Origin: Arthrobacter ruber
GTDB taxonomy: Bacteria > Actinomycetota > Actinomycetes > Actinomycetales > Micrococcaceae
Direction: 5' to 3'
Length of the DNA stretch: 64,000 bases
Assembly: GCF_002954225.1 (NCBI RefSeq)
Contig: NZ_PPTH01000013.1
Location: 1-64,000, forward strand
Shown here: positions 26,330-36,006 of the stretch, piece after piece
How the letters are laid out: each line of letters begins with the position of its first letter
Position numbering within the stretch: the stretch's first letter is position 1
Position numbers and translations under genes: made by a program
The notes under the pieces: generated by a model
Databases searched by the model: none
Seen by the model: only the letters and a program-made list of their open reading frames with translations
Told to the model about the DNA's origin: nothing

Positions 26330-27073
26330 CTACGCAGTGCCCCAGTCGCTCGAGCGGACGAGGATGCACCCCGAGTCGGGGCACAGCACGACGTCGTCGG
26401 GAGCCGCGTCGGCGATGTCGCGGAGGTCACCCGGGCTCAGCTGCATGCCCGAGCCCTCCGATTTGCCGTGGAAGAGCCGCGCAGCACCGACACCGCGCTT
26501 CACGAGGATCCGCTCGTAGAGGGCGAGGAGTCCGGCGTCGAAGGTGGACGCCAGCTCGTTGCGGCGGGCCTGGACGTCGGCGCGCTGCACCTCGATGTCG
26601 GCGAGTTCGAGATCGCGTGCCTCCTCGAGTCCGCGGAGTTCGGCCCGGACGGCGTCCGTGCGCTCCTCGACCTCGGCGCGGGCGGCGCGGGCGGCCTCGA
26701 CGCGTTCCATGACGTCCAGTTCGATGTCCTCGAGGTCGGACCGCCGCTTGGTCAGCGTGCCCACCTCGTGCTGCAGCGCCGTGAGGTCCTTGGACGTCCC
26801 GGTCCCGCTGTTAAGGCGCTTCTCGTCACGCTCGAGGCGGGTCACCACGGACTGCACCTCGTCCTCGGCGCGTGTCAGTTCACGCTCGAGGTCCCCCAGC
26901 GCGGTGCCGGCCCGCACGAGCTCGGCGTCCACCTCGGCCACGCGCGCGGCGACGGCGGCGAGCGCGGGGTTCCCGCGGGCGGCGACGGCTTGGCGGGAGA
27001 GCTTGTTGAGGGTCGAGTCGAGGGCCTGCAGGTCGAGCAGGCGACGTTGTTCCTCGGGTGCAGCCTTGGCCAC
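26330..27073 (-). CDS. Coiled-coil protein with a degenerate C4-type zinc ribbon
   Basis: 247 residues. The first 190 are a long alpha-helical coiled coil rich in Glu, Arg and Ala; the C-terminal 55 resemble the zinc-ribbon domain of a family found next to Nif3 and RNase H. The usual first CxxC is missing (HGKSEGSGMQL replaces it). Only C-x4-C remains in CPDSGCILVRS, so zinc binding is doubtful. The family is proposed to bind nucleic acid; its function is unknown. A GGAGG box precedes the GTG start. It sits two bases upstream of the RNase H fusion, in one operon. Confidence 0.88.
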   Translation of the reverse strand: MAKAAPEEQRRLLDLQALDSTLNKLSRQAVAARGNPALAAVAARVAEVDAELVRAGTALGDLERELTRAEDEVQSVVTRLERDEKRLNSGTGTSKDLTALQHEVGTLTKRRSDLEDIELDVMERVEAARAARAEVEERTDAVRAELRGLEEARDLELADIEVQRADVQARRNELASTFDAGLLALYERILVKRGVGAARLFHGKSEGSGMQLSPGDLRDIADAAPDDVVLCPDSGCILVRSSDWGTA

Positions 27074-27183
27074 GGATTAACCTCCAGGGTCGGACGGATG
27101 GGGCTCGACGGGCGGGCAGGGGCGTCGTCCAAGCCTAGGCCACCAGGACCACCCGGACGGTCAGCCGCGGCTCGGGGGGCAGG

Positions 27184-28110
27184 TCAGTGGCCGGGGGTCA
27201 GGACGAAGTCCCAGGGGTCCGTATTGACCCCGCTGACGCGGATGTCGGTGGTGAAGCCCCGGTCGGCGAGCACTGTCCCCAGGGCGTCCGCCGCCGGAGT
27301 GAGCCACAGCCACTCGCTGCCGAAGTGCGAGACGTCGATCAGGTAGGGCGTTCCTCCGGCCGCCGCCTCCCGCACCTCCGAGGCCGGGTGGTGACGGAGG
27401 TCCGCGGTCACGTAGACGTCCGCGTCGCTCGAGCGGACGCGGTCGAACAGGGAGTCACCCGCCCCGCCGCACACGGCGACCCGGCGCACCAGGGCGTCCT
27501 TGTCGCCCGCGACGCGCACTCCCCCGGCGACGGCGGGCATGATCGAGAAGACGGCCTCGGCGAAGTCCCCGAGGGCCACCGGCGTCGCCAGGTCGCCGAC
27601 CCGCCCGATCCCCTCCTCGGGCAGCCCGTTCGCGGCAGGGGCGAGGGGCTTCACGTCCTGCAGACCCAGGGCGTCGGCGAGGACGTCGGACACACCGCCG
27701 ACGGCGCTGTCACCGTTGGTGTGGACCGTGACGAGGGCGCAGCCCGCCTCGATCAGCCGGTGGACGACGTCACCCTTGAAACCCGACGCCGCGACGGTGG
27801 AGACGGGCTTCAGGAGCAGAGGGTGATGGGAGACGATCATCGTCGCACCCCACTCCAGCGCCTCGTCGAGGACGGCACCGGAGGGATCGACCGTGAAGAG
27901 GATCTTCCCCACCGGGTTCCCGGACCGGCCCGCGACGAGTCCGACGGCGTCCCAGCCCTCGGCGAGGCTTTCCGGCCACAACTCCTCGATCGCCACCAGG
28001 ACGTCGCCCACGGTCGGGACCCGGACGGCCTGCCCGGATCCTCCACCCTCCAGGGTGGCCACCGCGAGACCCGACAGGCCGGCAACGGCCCTCTGCTCGT
28101 TCTGTTCCAT
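27184..28110 (-). CDS. Nif3-like dinuclear metal-centre protein
   Basis: 308 residues. The Nif3/DUF34 fold is recognised by DAVGLVAGRSG, the metal-binding MIVSHHPLLLKP and TVHTNGDSA motifs, VAVCGGAGDSLF, YVTADLRHHPASE and the C-terminal LIDVSHFGSEWLW. It is often annotated as GTP cyclohydrolase 1 type 2, but the real activity is unresolved. It lies upstream of the zinc-ribbon-like gene on the same strand and is divergent from msrA. A Gly/Ala-rich N-terminus of about 25 residues precedes the conserved fold. Confidence 0.93.
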   Translation of the reverse strand: MEQNEQRAVAGLSGLAVATLEGGGSGQAVRVPTVGDVLVAIEELWPESLAEGWDAVGLVAGRSGNPVGKILFTVDPSGAVLDEALEWGATMIVSHHPLLLKPVSTVAASGFKGDVVHRLIEAGCALVTVHTNGDSAVGGVSDVLADALGLQDVKPLAPAANGLPEEGIGRVGDLATPVALGDFAEAVFSIMPAVAGGVRVAGDKDALVRRVAVCGGAGDSLFDRVRSSDADVYVTADLRHHPASEVREAAAGGTPYLIDVSHFGSEWLWLTPAADALGTVLADRGFTTDIRVSGVNTDPWDFVLTPGH

Positions 28111-28215
28111 GACACCAGTAATACCCGCCGCCGACCGCCCCTCCAAGCCTCCGAGGTTCGCCCGGGGCGGATTCCGGACGGGAATCATCGGGGCGCACCG
28201 TGCATTGACACAGAC

Positions 28216-28740
28216 ATGAAGACTTTTGTGCTCGGAGGTGGCTGTTTCTGGTGCCTCGATGCCCTTTACCAGAAGACCCGCGGCGTGACCGAGGTGGTGT
28301 CCGGTTACACCGGCGGCCACACGAGGCACCCCGACTACGATTCCGTCTGCTCCGGGATGACCGGGCATGCCGAGGTGGTCGCGGTGACGTTCGAGGAGTC
28401 CGTCATCCCCGAGGACGTGATCCTGGACATGTTCTTCGTGTCCCACGACCCCACCACCCTGAACCGGCAGGGCTACGACGTCGGCACGCAGTACCGCAGC
28501 GTCATGTACTACCAGGACGCCGAGCAGAAGACACTGTTCGAGGACGCGATCCGCCGCAACCAGGAGAACTGGAAGAACCCGATCGTCACCGAGGTCAGCA
28601 GGCTCCCGCTGTTCCACGTCGCGGAGGACTGGCACCAGGACTACTACGCCAAGCACCCCGAGCAGGGCTACTGCCAGGTGATCATCAATCCGAAGCTGTC
28701 CAAGGCCCGCAAATATTACGCCCAGTGGCTCGCCGCCTAG
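28216..28740 (+). CDS. msrA: Peptide methionine sulfoxide reductase MsrA
   Basis: 174 residues from the ATG at 28216. It reduces the S-epimer of methionine sulfoxide in proteins. The active site GGGCFWC is at residues 7-13, and other conserved elements are GYTGGH, YRSVMYY and the YCQVIINPK stretch with the likely resolving cysteine. It diverges from the Nif3 gene and is followed by cysK on the same strand after 111 bases. Confidence 0.97.
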   Translation: MKTFVLGGGCFWCLDALYQKTRGVTEVVSGYTGGHTRHPDYDSVCSGMTGHAEVVAVTFEESVIPEDVILDMFFVSHDPTTLNRQGYDVGTQYRSVMYYQDAEQKTLFEDAIRRNQENWKNPIVTEVSRLPLFHVAEDWHQDYYAKHPEQGYCQVIINPKLSKARKYYAQWLAA

Positions 28741-28851
28741 GTCGGCAGGTGCCCACCCGTTAAGCTGACCGCCGTCGGTCCGGGGGCGGTCATCCGCCCT
28801 GCCACGACCGACCCCGATCCCTCCCACCTCTTGCGAACAGGCAGGCTCCCC

Positions 28852-29787
28852 ATGGCAAAGATCTACGACGACGTCACCCAGCTGGTGGGCAGGACGCCCC
28901 TCGTCCGCCTCAACCGCCTCACCGAGGGCCTCGACGCGCAGGTCGCCGTCAAGCTCGAGTTCTACAACCCCGCCAACAGCGTGAAGGACCGCATCGGCGT
29001 GGCCATCATCGACGCGGCGGAGAAGGCCGGGGCGCTCCGCCCGGGCGGGACGATCGTCGAGGGCACCTCCGGGAACACCGGGATCGCCCTGGCCATGGTG
29101 GGTGCGGCACGCGGGTACCGGGTCCTCCTGACCATGCCGGAGACCATGTCCACCGAACGTCGGGTCATGCTGCGGGCCTACGGCGCCGAGATCGTCCTGA
29201 CGCCGGGTTCCGAGGGCATGCGCGGCGCCGTCGAGCGTGCCAAGGACATCGTCGCGACGACGGAGAACGCCATCTGGGCGCAGCAATTCGCGAACGCCGC
29301 GAACCCGGCCATCCACCGGGCCACCACGGCCGAGGAGGTCTGGGAGGACACGGACGGCGAGGTGGACATCTTCGTGGCCGGCGTCGGCACGGGTGGCACC
29401 ATCACCGGCGTCGGGCAGGTGCTGAAGGAGCGCAAGCCCGGTGTGCGGATCGTCGCCGTCGAACCGGCCGACTCCCCCATCCTCAACGGCGGCGCACCCG
29501 GTCCGCACAAGATCCAGGGACTCGGCGCCAACTTCATCCCCGAGAACCTCGACCGCGACGCCTACGACGAGGTCATCGACGCCACCGTCGAGGACTCCGT
29601 GCGCGTGGCCCGCGCCCTCGGCACCCAGGAGGGCATCCTGGGCGGCATCTCGTCGGGTGCCATCGTGTGGGCCGCGCTCGAACTCGCGAAGCGACCCGAG
29701 AACGCCGGTAAGCTCATCGTGGCGGTCGTCTGCGACTTCGGCGAGCGCTACATCTCCACGGTGCTCTTCGACGACATCCGCGGCTGA
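28852..29787 (+). CDS. cysK: Cysteine synthase A (O-acetylserine sulfhydrylase)
   Basis: 311 residues from the ATG at 28852. It is a PLP enzyme that makes cysteine from O-acetylserine and sulfide. The PLP lysine is in NSVKDRIG; the substrate loop is [10 protein letters not shown], the phosphate-binding loop GTGGTITG and the C-terminal GGISSGA. Length is normal. cysE starts 53 bases downstream on the same strand, giving the cysK-cysE pair, whose products can also form the cysteine synthase complex. Confidence 0.97.
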   Translation: MAKIYDDVTQLVGRTPLVRLNRLTEGLDAQVAVKLEFYNPANSVKDRIGVAIIDAAEKAGALRPGGTIVEGTSGNTGIALAMVGAARGYRVLLTMPETMSTERRVMLRAYGAEIVLTPGSEGMRGAVERAKDIVATTENAIWAQQFANAANPAIHRATTAEEVWEDTDGEVDIFVAGVGTGGTITGVGQVLKERKPGVRIVAVEPADSPILNGGAPGPHKIQGLGANFIPENLDRDAYDEVIDATVEDSVRVARALGTQEGILGGISSGAIVWAALELAKRPENAGKLIVAVVCDFGERYISTVLFDDIRG

Positions 29788-29840
29788 CGCCGCCCCGTCC
29801 CTGACCCGTCCCTGACCATCCCCCCGAGAGGGTACAGCCG

Positions 29841-30428
29841 GTGAGCTTCCTAGAACGACTGCGCGAGGACCTCGACACCGCGCGCACCCACGATCCGGCT
29901 GCCCGTGGGTCCCTGGAGAACACGCTCGTGTACTCGGGGCTGCACGCCATCTGGGTCCACCGGCTCACCCACCGCATGTGGCGCGACGAGAGGCTGCGTT
30001 TCCCCGCGCGGGTCCTGTCGCAGCTGGCCCGGGCGCTGACCGGGATCGAGATCCACCCGGCGGCGACCATCGGGCGCAGGTTCTTCATCGACCACGGCAT
30101 GGGGATCGTGATCGGCAGCACGGCGGAGATCGGCGACGACGTCATGCTCTACCAGGGGGTGACCCTCGGCGGCAGGTCGCTCGAGAAGGTCAAGCGTCAT
30201 CCGACGATCGGTGACCGCGTGACCATCGGCGCGGGAGCGAAAGTGCTTGGTCCGATCACCATCGGCGCCGGGAGCGCGGTGGGCGCGAATGCCGTCGTCG
30301 TCAAGGACACGCCGCCGGACTCGATCGTGACCGGCATCCCTGCGACCTTCCGTCACCGCGACTCCCGCCGCGAGACGCAGCCGGCCGTGGACCCGGCCGA
30401 GTACGTGGATCCCGCCCTCTACATCTAG
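29841..30428 (+). CDS. cysE: Serine O-acetyltransferase
   Basis: 195 residues from the GTG at 29841. It is a left-handed beta-helix transferase that makes O-acetylserine for CysK. Hexapeptide repeats run from about residue 70 ([37 protein letters not shown]) to the C-terminus. The catalytic histidines are in DHGMGIVIG and KRHPTIGD. This is the short EpsC/CysE form without the long N-terminal helix bundle. The C-terminus ends in EYVDPALYI; a terminal Ile is typical of the CysK-binding tail. Confidence 0.95.
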   Translation: MSFLERLREDLDTARTHDPAARGSLENTLVYSGLHAIWVHRLTHRMWRDERLRFPARVLSQLARALTGIEIHPAATIGRRFFIDHGMGIVIGSTAEIGDDVMLYQGVTLGGRSLEKVKRHPTIGDRVTIGAGAKVLGPITIGAGSAVGANAVVVKDTPPDSIVTGIPATFRHRDSRRETQPAVDPAEYVDPALYI

Positions 30429-30440
30429 GACGGGACAGGC

Positions 30441-30489
30441 GACACACACAGAGAAGCCCCGGACCTCGGTCCGAAGCTTCCTGTGTGTC
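30441..30489. terminator. Terminator between cysE and gnd
   Basis: Imperfect outer repeat (ACACACAG...GAAGC against GCTTCCTGTGTGT) with an inner CGGACC/GGTCCG hairpin, between convergent genes. Confidence 0.6.
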
Positions 30490-30498
30490 CGGCGTCCG

Positions 30499-31938
30499 TC
30501 AGTGGGTGTCGACGGCTTCGATCTCGGACTTGTCCTCGCCCCACAGCGTGTGGAACGTGCCGTCGGTGTCGACGCGGTTGTAGGTGTGGGCGCCGAACAG
30601 GTCGCGCAGGCCTTGCGTGAGGGCGGCCGGGAGGCGCTTGCGGCGCAGCCCGTCGTAGTAGGCCAGCGAGGCCGAGAAGACCGGGACCGGGATGCCCAGC
30701 TGCACGGCTGTGGCCACCACGCGGCGCCACGCCGGGATCGCGCCCGCGATAGCCTCGGTGAACGCCGGGGCCAGCAGGAGATTCGCCGGGCGCTCGTCGG
30801 CCACGGCGTAGGCCTTCATGATGTCGTCGAGCAGCTCCGCGCGGATGATGCACCCGGCACGCCAGAGCGATGCGATCTCCTCGAGATTGAGGTCCCAGCC
30901 GTACTCCTTCGCCGCCGCCGTGAGCATGTCGATGCCCTGGGCGTAGCTGACGAGCTTGGACGCGTAGAGGGCGAGCCGTACGTCCTCCACGAACGTCTCC
31001 GGCACCTCCACGGTGGCCTCGTGGCCCTGCAGGGCGTCCTGCGCCTTCAGGCGCTGCTCGAGCTGCGAGGACAGTGCACGGGCGAAGACCGACTCCGCGA
31101 TGCCCGAGGTCGGGCTGCCCAACTCCAGCGCGGAGACCACCGTCCAGCGGCCTGTCCCCTTCTGCCCGGCGGCATCGACGACGACGTCGACGAACGGCTT
31201 GCCGGTGCGTGCGTCGGTGTGCCCGAGCACCTCCGCGGTGATCTCGATGAGGAACGAGGACAGCGTGCCCGCGTTCCAGTCCGTGAAGATCTTCGCCTGG
31301 TCCGCCGGCTCGATCCCCGCACCCGAGCGCAGCAGATCGAAGGCCTCGCCGATGACCTGCATGTCCGCGTACTCGATGCCGTTGTGCACCATCTTCACGA
31401 AGTGGCCGGCGCCGTCGGTGCCGATCCAGCGGCAGCACGGCTCGCCGTCGTACTTCGCGGAGATCTTCTCCAGCATCGGACCCAGCGAATCGTAGGACTC
31501 CCGGGAACCCCCGGGCATGATCGACGGGCCCAGCAGTGCGCCCTCCTCACCTCCCGAGACGCCCACCCCGACGAAGTGCAGGTCGTGCTCGGACAGGGCC
31601 GCCTCACGCCGCCGCGTGTCCTCGTAGTGCGAGTTGCCGCCGTCGATCACGATGTCACCCGGCTCCAGCAGCGGGGTGAGCTGGTCGATCACCGAATCCA
31701 CGGGCTTGCCGGCCTTCACCATGATCAGGACCCGGCGGGGCTTCTCGAGGGAGTCGACGAGCTCCTGCAGGGTCTCGGTCCGGATGAAGTCGCCGTCCCC
31801 GCCGTGCTTGTGCAGCAGTGCGTCGGTCTTCTCCACCGACCTGTTGTGCAGGGCCACCGTGTAGCCGTTACGGGCCAGGTTCCGGGCGAGATTCGCCCCC
31901 ATCACTGCCAGGCCTGTGACACCGATCTGTGCGCTCAA
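30499..31938 (-). CDS. gnd: 6-phosphogluconate dehydrogenase, decarboxylating
   Basis: 479 residues from the TTG at 31938, with GGAGAAC seven bases upstream. It oxidises 6-phosphogluconate to ribulose 5-phosphate and CO2 in the pentose phosphate pathway. The N-terminal dinucleotide motif is [15 protein letters not shown]. The catalytic segment is [23 protein letters not shown], with [20 protein letters not shown] and the C-terminal CIIRAELLD. The NADP-dependent type is suggested by HNRSVEKTD. Zwf of the same pathway lies at the far end of the window, so the two are not an operon. Confidence 0.97.
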   Translation of the reverse strand: MSAQIGVTGLAVMGANLARNLARNGYTVALHNRSVEKTDALLHKHGGDGDFIRTETLQELVDSLEKPRRVLIMVKAGKPVDSVIDQLTPLLEPGDIVIDGGNSHYEDTRRREAALSEHDLHFVGVGVSGGEEGALLGPSIMPGGSRESYDSLGPMLEKISAKYDGEPCCRWIGTDGAGHFVKMVHNGIEYADMQVIGEAFDLLRSGAGIEPADQAKIFTDWNAGTLSSFLIEITAEVLGHTDARTGKPFVDVVVDAAGQKGTGRWTVVSALELGSPTSGIAESVFARALSSQLEQRLKAQDALQGHEATVEVPETFVEDVRLALYASKLVSYAQGIDMLTAAAKEYGWDLNLEEIASLWRAGCIIRAELLDDIMKAYAVADERPANLLLAPAFTEAIAGAIPAWRRVVATAVQLGIPVPVFSASLAYYDGLRRKRLPAALTQGLRDLFGAHTYNRVDTDGTFHTLWGEDKSEIEAVDTH

Positions 31939-32163
31939 TGTGTTCTCCGTCGTTCGTCAGCGGGTGGGGGTGGCGCTGCAGATGCCGGTGCTCCGGTGGT
32001 TCTCTGCGCGGGCCATGCGGTTTCACACTATTACCGTCGCGGCGCCCGCCGCCAGAGAGTGTGCCGCGGCGACCCAATGTGTCACGGGGCGTCGCATGAG
32101 ACGTGTCGGACGCGACAGCTCTCCGGCTGGGTCGTTGGCACCATCCGTGAAAGAATGATAAGG

Positions 32164-33387
32164 ATGTCCGACGTTACGGTTACCCCCGCCCTCGCCCCCT
32201 CCTCGTCGCGCCCGCAGGTGCGTCCCGAAGTGGAGGGCTCGCAGCCGATCGTCTCCAGCGACGGCAGGCCCCTGCTGCAGTTCAAGTCGCCGCGGGTCAG
32301 CCAGCCGCCGGTCCACCTGGCCGACCTCACGCTCGCCGAGCGCCAGGAGCGGCTGAAGGAGCTGGGGCACGCGGGCTTCCGCGCCAAGCAGCTGTCCACG
32401 CACTACTTCACGCACTACACCACGGATCCGGCCGCCATGAGCGACCTCCCGAAGGCCGGACGCGAGGAGCTGGTCGCGGCGATGTTCCCGCCGCTCCTCA
32501 CCGAGGTCAAGCGCCTGACCACGGACAACGGTGACACCATCAAGTTCCTGTGGCGCCTCTTCGACGGTGCCCTCGTGGAGTCCGTGCTGATGCGCTACCC
32601 CGGCCGGGTGACGCTGTGCGTGTCGTCGCAGGCCGGCTGCGGCATGAACTGCCCGTTCTGCGCCACCGGCCAGGCCGGACTGACCCGCAACATGTCGACG
32701 GCGGAGATCGTCGACCAGGTCGTCGCCGCCAACCGCGTCCTCGCCGAGGGAGCGCTGGGCGCTCTCCGCACCGATGGCGGGCACGACGCCGACCGCGTCA
32801 CCAACATCGTCTTCATGGGGATGGGCGAGCCGCTGGCCAACTACAAGCGCGTGATGGCCGCCCTGCACCGCTTCGTCGACGACTCCCCCGAGGGCCTGGG
32901 CATGTCGGCGCGCAACATCACCGTCTCGACGGTGGGCCTGGTGCCCGCGATCAACAAGCTCGCGGCCGAGTCCCTGCCGGTCACCTTCGCGCTCTCGCTC
33001 CACGCGCCCGACGACGAGCTCCGCGACGAGCTGATCCCCGTGAACACACGGTGGAAGGTGGACGAGGCCCTCGACGCCGCGTACAACTACTACCGGACCA
33101 CGGGCCGCCGCGTGAGCATCGAGTACGCGCTCATCAAGGACATGAACGATCACGCCTGGCGTGCGGACCTGCTGGCGAAGAAGCTCAACCAGCGCGGCCG
33201 CGGCTGGGTGCATGTCAACCCCATCCCGCTCAACCCGACGCCCGGCTCCATCTGGACCGCGTCGGAGAAGAACGTGACGGCCGAGTTCATCGGCCGCCTC
33301 CAGGCCGCCGGCATCCCGACGACGCTGCGGGACACCCGAGGCAAGGAGATCGACGGCGCCTGCGGACAGCTCGCCGCCGGCGAGTAG
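32164..33387 (+). CDS. rlmN: Dual-specificity 23S rRNA/tRNA adenine-C2 methyltransferase RlmN
   Basis: 407 residues. A radical-SAM enzyme that methylates A2503 of 23S rRNA and A37 of some tRNAs. The iron-sulfur motif is CGMNCPFC (C159, C163, C166), followed by [19 protein letters not shown] and the C-terminal [14 protein letters not shown] that supplies the catalytic cysteine. The N-terminus has about 50 disordered residues. The ATG at 32164 is chosen; the ATG at 32155 in frame is an alternative, and a GAAAGA purine run precedes it. tRNA-Val follows. Confidence 0.96.
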   Translation: MSDVTVTPALAPSSSRPQVRPEVEGSQPIVSSDGRPLLQFKSPRVSQPPVHLADLTLAERQERLKELGHAGFRAKQLSTHYFTHYTTDPAAMSDLPKAGREELVAAMFPPLLTEVKRLTTDNGDTIKFLWRLFDGALVESVLMRYPGRVTLCVSSQAGCGMNCPFCATGQAGLTRNMSTAEIVDQVVAANRVLAEGALGALRTDGGHDADRVTNIVFMGMGEPLANYKRVMAALHRFVDDSPEGLGMSARNITVSTVGLVPAINKLAAESLPVTFALSLHAPDDELRDELIPVNTRWKVDEALDAAYNYYRTTGRRVSIEYALIKDMNDHAWRADLLAKKLNQRGRGWVHVNPIPLNPTPGSIWTASEKNVTAEFIGRLQAAGIPTTLRDTRGKEIDGACGQLAAGE

Positions 33388-33425
33388 CACGTCCACCGGA
33401 TTGGCGGAACTCCGCGCCGAGCCGG

Positions 33426-33431
33426 TATAGT
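33426..33431 (+). promoter_or_regulatory. -10 element of tRNA-Val
   Basis: TATAGT about 55 bases before the tRNA, with TTGGCG 19 bases upstream of it as a weak -35. Confidence 0.4.
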
Positions 33432-33486
33432 CGACCCTCGTGATGCAGCCTCCCGGCAGTTGCCGGAACGGAGCGTCACAGGGTGA

Positions 33487-33559
33487 GGGTCTTTAGCTCA
33501 GCTGGTAGAGCGCCACGTTTACACCGTGGATGTCATCGGTTCGATCCCGGTAGGACCCA
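33487..33559 (+). tRNA. tRNA-Val (anticodon TAC)
   Basis: A complete 73-base cloverleaf: acceptor GGGTCTT/AGGACCC, anticodon stem CCACG/CGTGG with loop TTTACAC, T-loop TTCGATC. The CCA end is encoded at 33560-33562. Confidence 0.96.
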
Positions 33560-33565
33560 CCACGA

Positions 33566-33611
33566 AGAACCCCGTCATTCCCCGGCCCGCAGGCCCGGAT
33601 GGCGGGGTTCT
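33566..33611 (+). terminator. Terminator after tRNA-Val
   Basis: Inverted repeat AGAACCCCG/CGGGGTTCT (33566-33574 and 33603-33611) with a GC-rich inner hairpin, starting seven bases after the tRNA. Confidence 0.65.
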
Positions 33612-33881
33612 CTGCTGTCCCGGGCGACTCCACCTCCCACAGGCGCGGGGAGGCAGGAGCCAGCCTCACCATGGTGCGCGCAGCGTCCCGATGAACATCC
33701 GGGAGCGCGGCGTCCGGTTGAGGACCATTGCGGTGATCCACGAAAGGAACGTCCCACGGTGAGCGGTCACGCCACCTGTGGCGCTCGCGATGACGGACTT
33801 CCGACCTCCACTGCCGGCGGTGCGCCTCCCTCGCCGGCGTGGTCGACCGGCGCGGACAGCTCCCCGCCGGACCGGGAGGGT
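33612..33881 (+). other. Non-coding stretch, nothing recognised
   Basis: Between the tRNA-Val terminator and the secreted-protein gene I see no gene, repeat or strong promoter. The stretch appears to be plain spacer between two 3' ends. Confidence 0.5.
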
Positions 33882-34469
33882 CTAGTCCTGGACCTCCAGG
33901 ACGCCGACCGGCTTGCCGTCCGCGAAGGTCACCACGTAGTCCTGCCCCATGATCGTGACGGTGCATCGCAGCGCCCCGGCGGTGCGGCAGTCGTCCCCGG
34001 CGCCGGGTGCGATCTCCGGCTCCTCGAAGATCGGTTCGAGGAGCTCCGGGTCGATCCCCGGCGGCGTGGGTTCGTGGAAGGGGATGGATCCGGGCGGGAT
34101 GCAGGTGTAGGGGTCCGCCGGGTCCGTCCACCAGGCGCCGTCCTCGGTGATCGGGCACTGCGGGTAGGGCGGGTCGGGCAGGAGCCCGGGCGGCAGGTCG
34201 CCGCCCATCCCGCTGCCGGGCGGTCGGGTGATCGGGGGCGCCGGCTCGGACACGGGGTCCGACACAGGATCCGCGTCCGTCGCCGGTGGGTCGACGACGG
34301 GCGACACTGCAGCCTCTACCGCGACGGGCGGGGCCGGGTCCGCTGCGGGAGGCTGGGCGACGGCCGGGGCGTCGGCCGCCTGCCGCGTGGGCTCCATCGC
34401 CAGAGGGGTGACGACGAGAGCCGCCGCCGTGCCGAAAGCTAGAAGAAGAGACCTGGTTGAAGAACGCAT
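33882..34469 (-). CDS. Secreted proline-rich protein of unknown function
   Basis: 195 residues from the ATG at 34469, with GGGGTG upstream; a GTG at 34475 would add two residues. A signal peptide is visible (MRSSTRSLLLAFGTAAALVV, cleavage near ATAAADAP-type residues about 25-35). The mature chain starts with about 60 residues rich in Pro, Ala, Asp and Val. A C-terminal region of about 100 residues follows with four cysteines (PQCPITED, YTCIPPG, DDCRTAG, LRCTVTI) that could form two disulfides. I do not recognise the domain. It is a single-gene unit; no cell-wall sorting motif is visible. Confidence 0.75.
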   Translation of the reverse strand: MRSSTRSLLLAFGTAAALVVTPLAMEPTRQAADAPAVAQPPAADPAPPVAVEAAVSPVVDPPATDADPVSDPVSEPAPPITRPPGSGMGGDLPPGLLPDPPYPQCPITEDGAWWTDPADPYTCIPPGSIPFHEPTPPGIDPELLEPIFEEPEIAPGAGDDCRTAGALRCTVTIMGQDYVVTFADGKPVGVLEVQD

Positions 34470-34585
34470 TTTCACCCCGTGTGAGAGACCGATGGGATGA
34501 ACGTATGCCGAACCGGGAGGGCGCGTAACCAGTAAGCCCTACTTGCTTTCCGCGTGGACTACCTGCACGCGCGACGGATGAGTAC

Positions 34586-35542
34586 CTACGCCGGCGCCAG
34601 ATCGGGCAATTGCCGGGCGAGGTAGGTGAGCGCCTCCGAGACGCCGGCCTCGATCTTGAGCGAGGCGAACTCGTCACCACGCGTCCACCCGCGGTTGATG
34701 ATCACCACCGGCTTGTCCGCCTTGAACGCGTGACGGACGAACCGCAGGCCGCTCATGACGGTGAGGGAGGATCCCGCGACGAGCAGCGCACCGGCGGCGT
34801 CCACCATCGCGTAGGCGTCCGCCACCCGGCCCTTGGGGACGTTCTCGCCGAAGTAGACGAAGTCCGGCTTGAGCATCCCGCCGCAGACGGGGCAGGGCGC
34901 CGTCACGAAGTCGGCCGTATCGTCGACGTCGGCGTCCGCGTCGGGCGCGACGTCCCCGGCGTCGGACTCCCGCTCCAGGTATCCCGGGTTCAGTTCCTCG
35001 AGGATCTCGGCGATGCGGGAGCGCGGGAAGGTCGATGCGCACTGCAGGCACACCACGCGGTCGAACGTACCGTGCAGGTCGATCACGTTCATGCTGCCGG
35101 CCGAGGAGTGGAGCTTGTCCACGTTCTGGGTGATCAGGCCGGACAGCAGGTGGCGTTGCTCGAGCAGCGCCACGGCGGCGTGGCCCGCGTTCGGGTCGGC
35201 GCGGCGCAGGTGCCGCCAGCCCACATGGTTGCGCGCCCAATAGCGGCGCCGGAGCGCCTCGTCGCCCACGAACTGCTGGTAGGTCATCGGGTTGCGCGGC
35301 GCGGAGTCCGGCCCGCGGTAGTCCGGGATACCCGAGTCCGTGCTGAGTCCGGCGCCCGTGAGCACGGCGAGCCGAAGACCGCCGAGCAGTGCGACCGCCT
35401 CGTCGAGCAGGCGCCGCTCGTCCTGCTTCAGCGGGGCGAGGCCCTCCGCGGGGGTGGCACTCACGAACCCGGTCAGGCCGAGCCTCGGGTTCGATCCGGG
35501 ACCGGCCACGTCCGGTGTCCCGGGCGCCGGCCCGTCGCTCAC
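34586..35542 (-). CDS. Sir2 family NAD-dependent protein deacylase
   Basis: 318 residues from the GTG at 35542, which overlaps the ahpE stop (GTGA). It removes acyl groups from lysines and consumes NAD. NAD-binding motifs are GAGLSTDSGIPDYRG (63 onward) and TQNVDKLH; the catalytic histidine is H157 in DLHGTF. The structural zinc is held by C165, C168, C217 and C220. The two zinc pairs are separated by an acidic insertion (about 186-213) that is longer than usual. The GSSLTVMSG and NRG elements complete the fold. It is closest to the SIRT4-like class. Coupling to ahpE suggests a redox-related setting. Confidence 0.93.
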   Translation of the reverse strand: MSDGPAPGTPDVAGPGSNPRLGLTGFVSATPAEGLAPLKQDERRLLDEAVALLGGLRLAVLTGAGLSTDSGIPDYRGPDSAPRNPMTYQQFVGDEALRRRYWARNHVGWRHLRRADPNAGHAAVALLEQRHLLSGLITQNVDKLHSSAGSMNVIDLHGTFDRVVCLQCASTFPRSRIAEILEELNPGYLERESDAGDVAPDADADVDDTADFVTAPCPVCGGMLKPDFVYFGENVPKGRVADAYAMVDAAGALLVAGSSLTVMSGLRFVRHAFKADKPVVIINRGWTRGDEFASLKIEAGVSEALTYLARQLPDLAPA

Positions 35543-36003
35543 AGGGCCGCTTCGACCGAGCTCAGCGCGCGGGCGTAGCCGGTCATGGGCCGGCCCTGCC
35601 CATGGGACGAGGAGACGACGGCGCGTACCGTCCCGGATCCGTCCAGCACGTAGCTGACCCTGTCGGCGTAACCGTGCTCGCTGTCGAAGGCGTCGTACGC
35701 GCCGGTCACGGCGCCGTGCGGCCAGAAGTCGGCGAGAAGGTCGAAGGAGATGTCGTTGGCGTCGGCGAACGCGCGCAGCGTGTACTTGTGGTCGACGGAC
35801 ACCGCCACGAGGGTCACTCCCGCGGCGTCGAACAGATCGAGGTTGTCCCGCAGCTGGCCGAGCTCGTCGGTGCACACGCGTGAGAACGCGAACGGGAAGA
35901 AGACCACCACGGACCCGCCCACCAGGGATCCGCTCTCGACGGTCTCACCGAACTGGTTGGCCAGGCTGAATCCCGGCGCGACGGACCCTACCTCCAGCGC
36001 CAC
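35539..36003 (-). CDS. ahpE: 1-Cys peroxiredoxin AhpE
   Basis: 154 residues. A thiol peroxidase that reduces peroxides and peroxynitrite. The AhpE signature FFPFAFSRVCTDEL carries the peroxidatic cysteine; no second conserved cysteine is present. The ATG at 36003 lies four bases after the DUF3052 gene, and the stop overlaps the sirtuin start by four bases, so DUF3052-ahpE-sir2 form an operon. As I recall, ahpE lies next to the DUF3052 gene and aceE in M. tuberculosis. Confidence 0.95.
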   Translation of the reverse strand: MALEVGSVAPGFSLANQFGETVESGSLVGGSVVVFFPFAFSRVCTDELGQLRDNLDLFDAAGVTLVAVSVDHKYTLRAFADANDISFDLLADFWPHGAVTGAYDAFDSEHGYADRVSYVLDGSGTVRAVVSSSHGQGRPMTGYARALSSVEAAL

Positions 36004-36006
36004 CGG

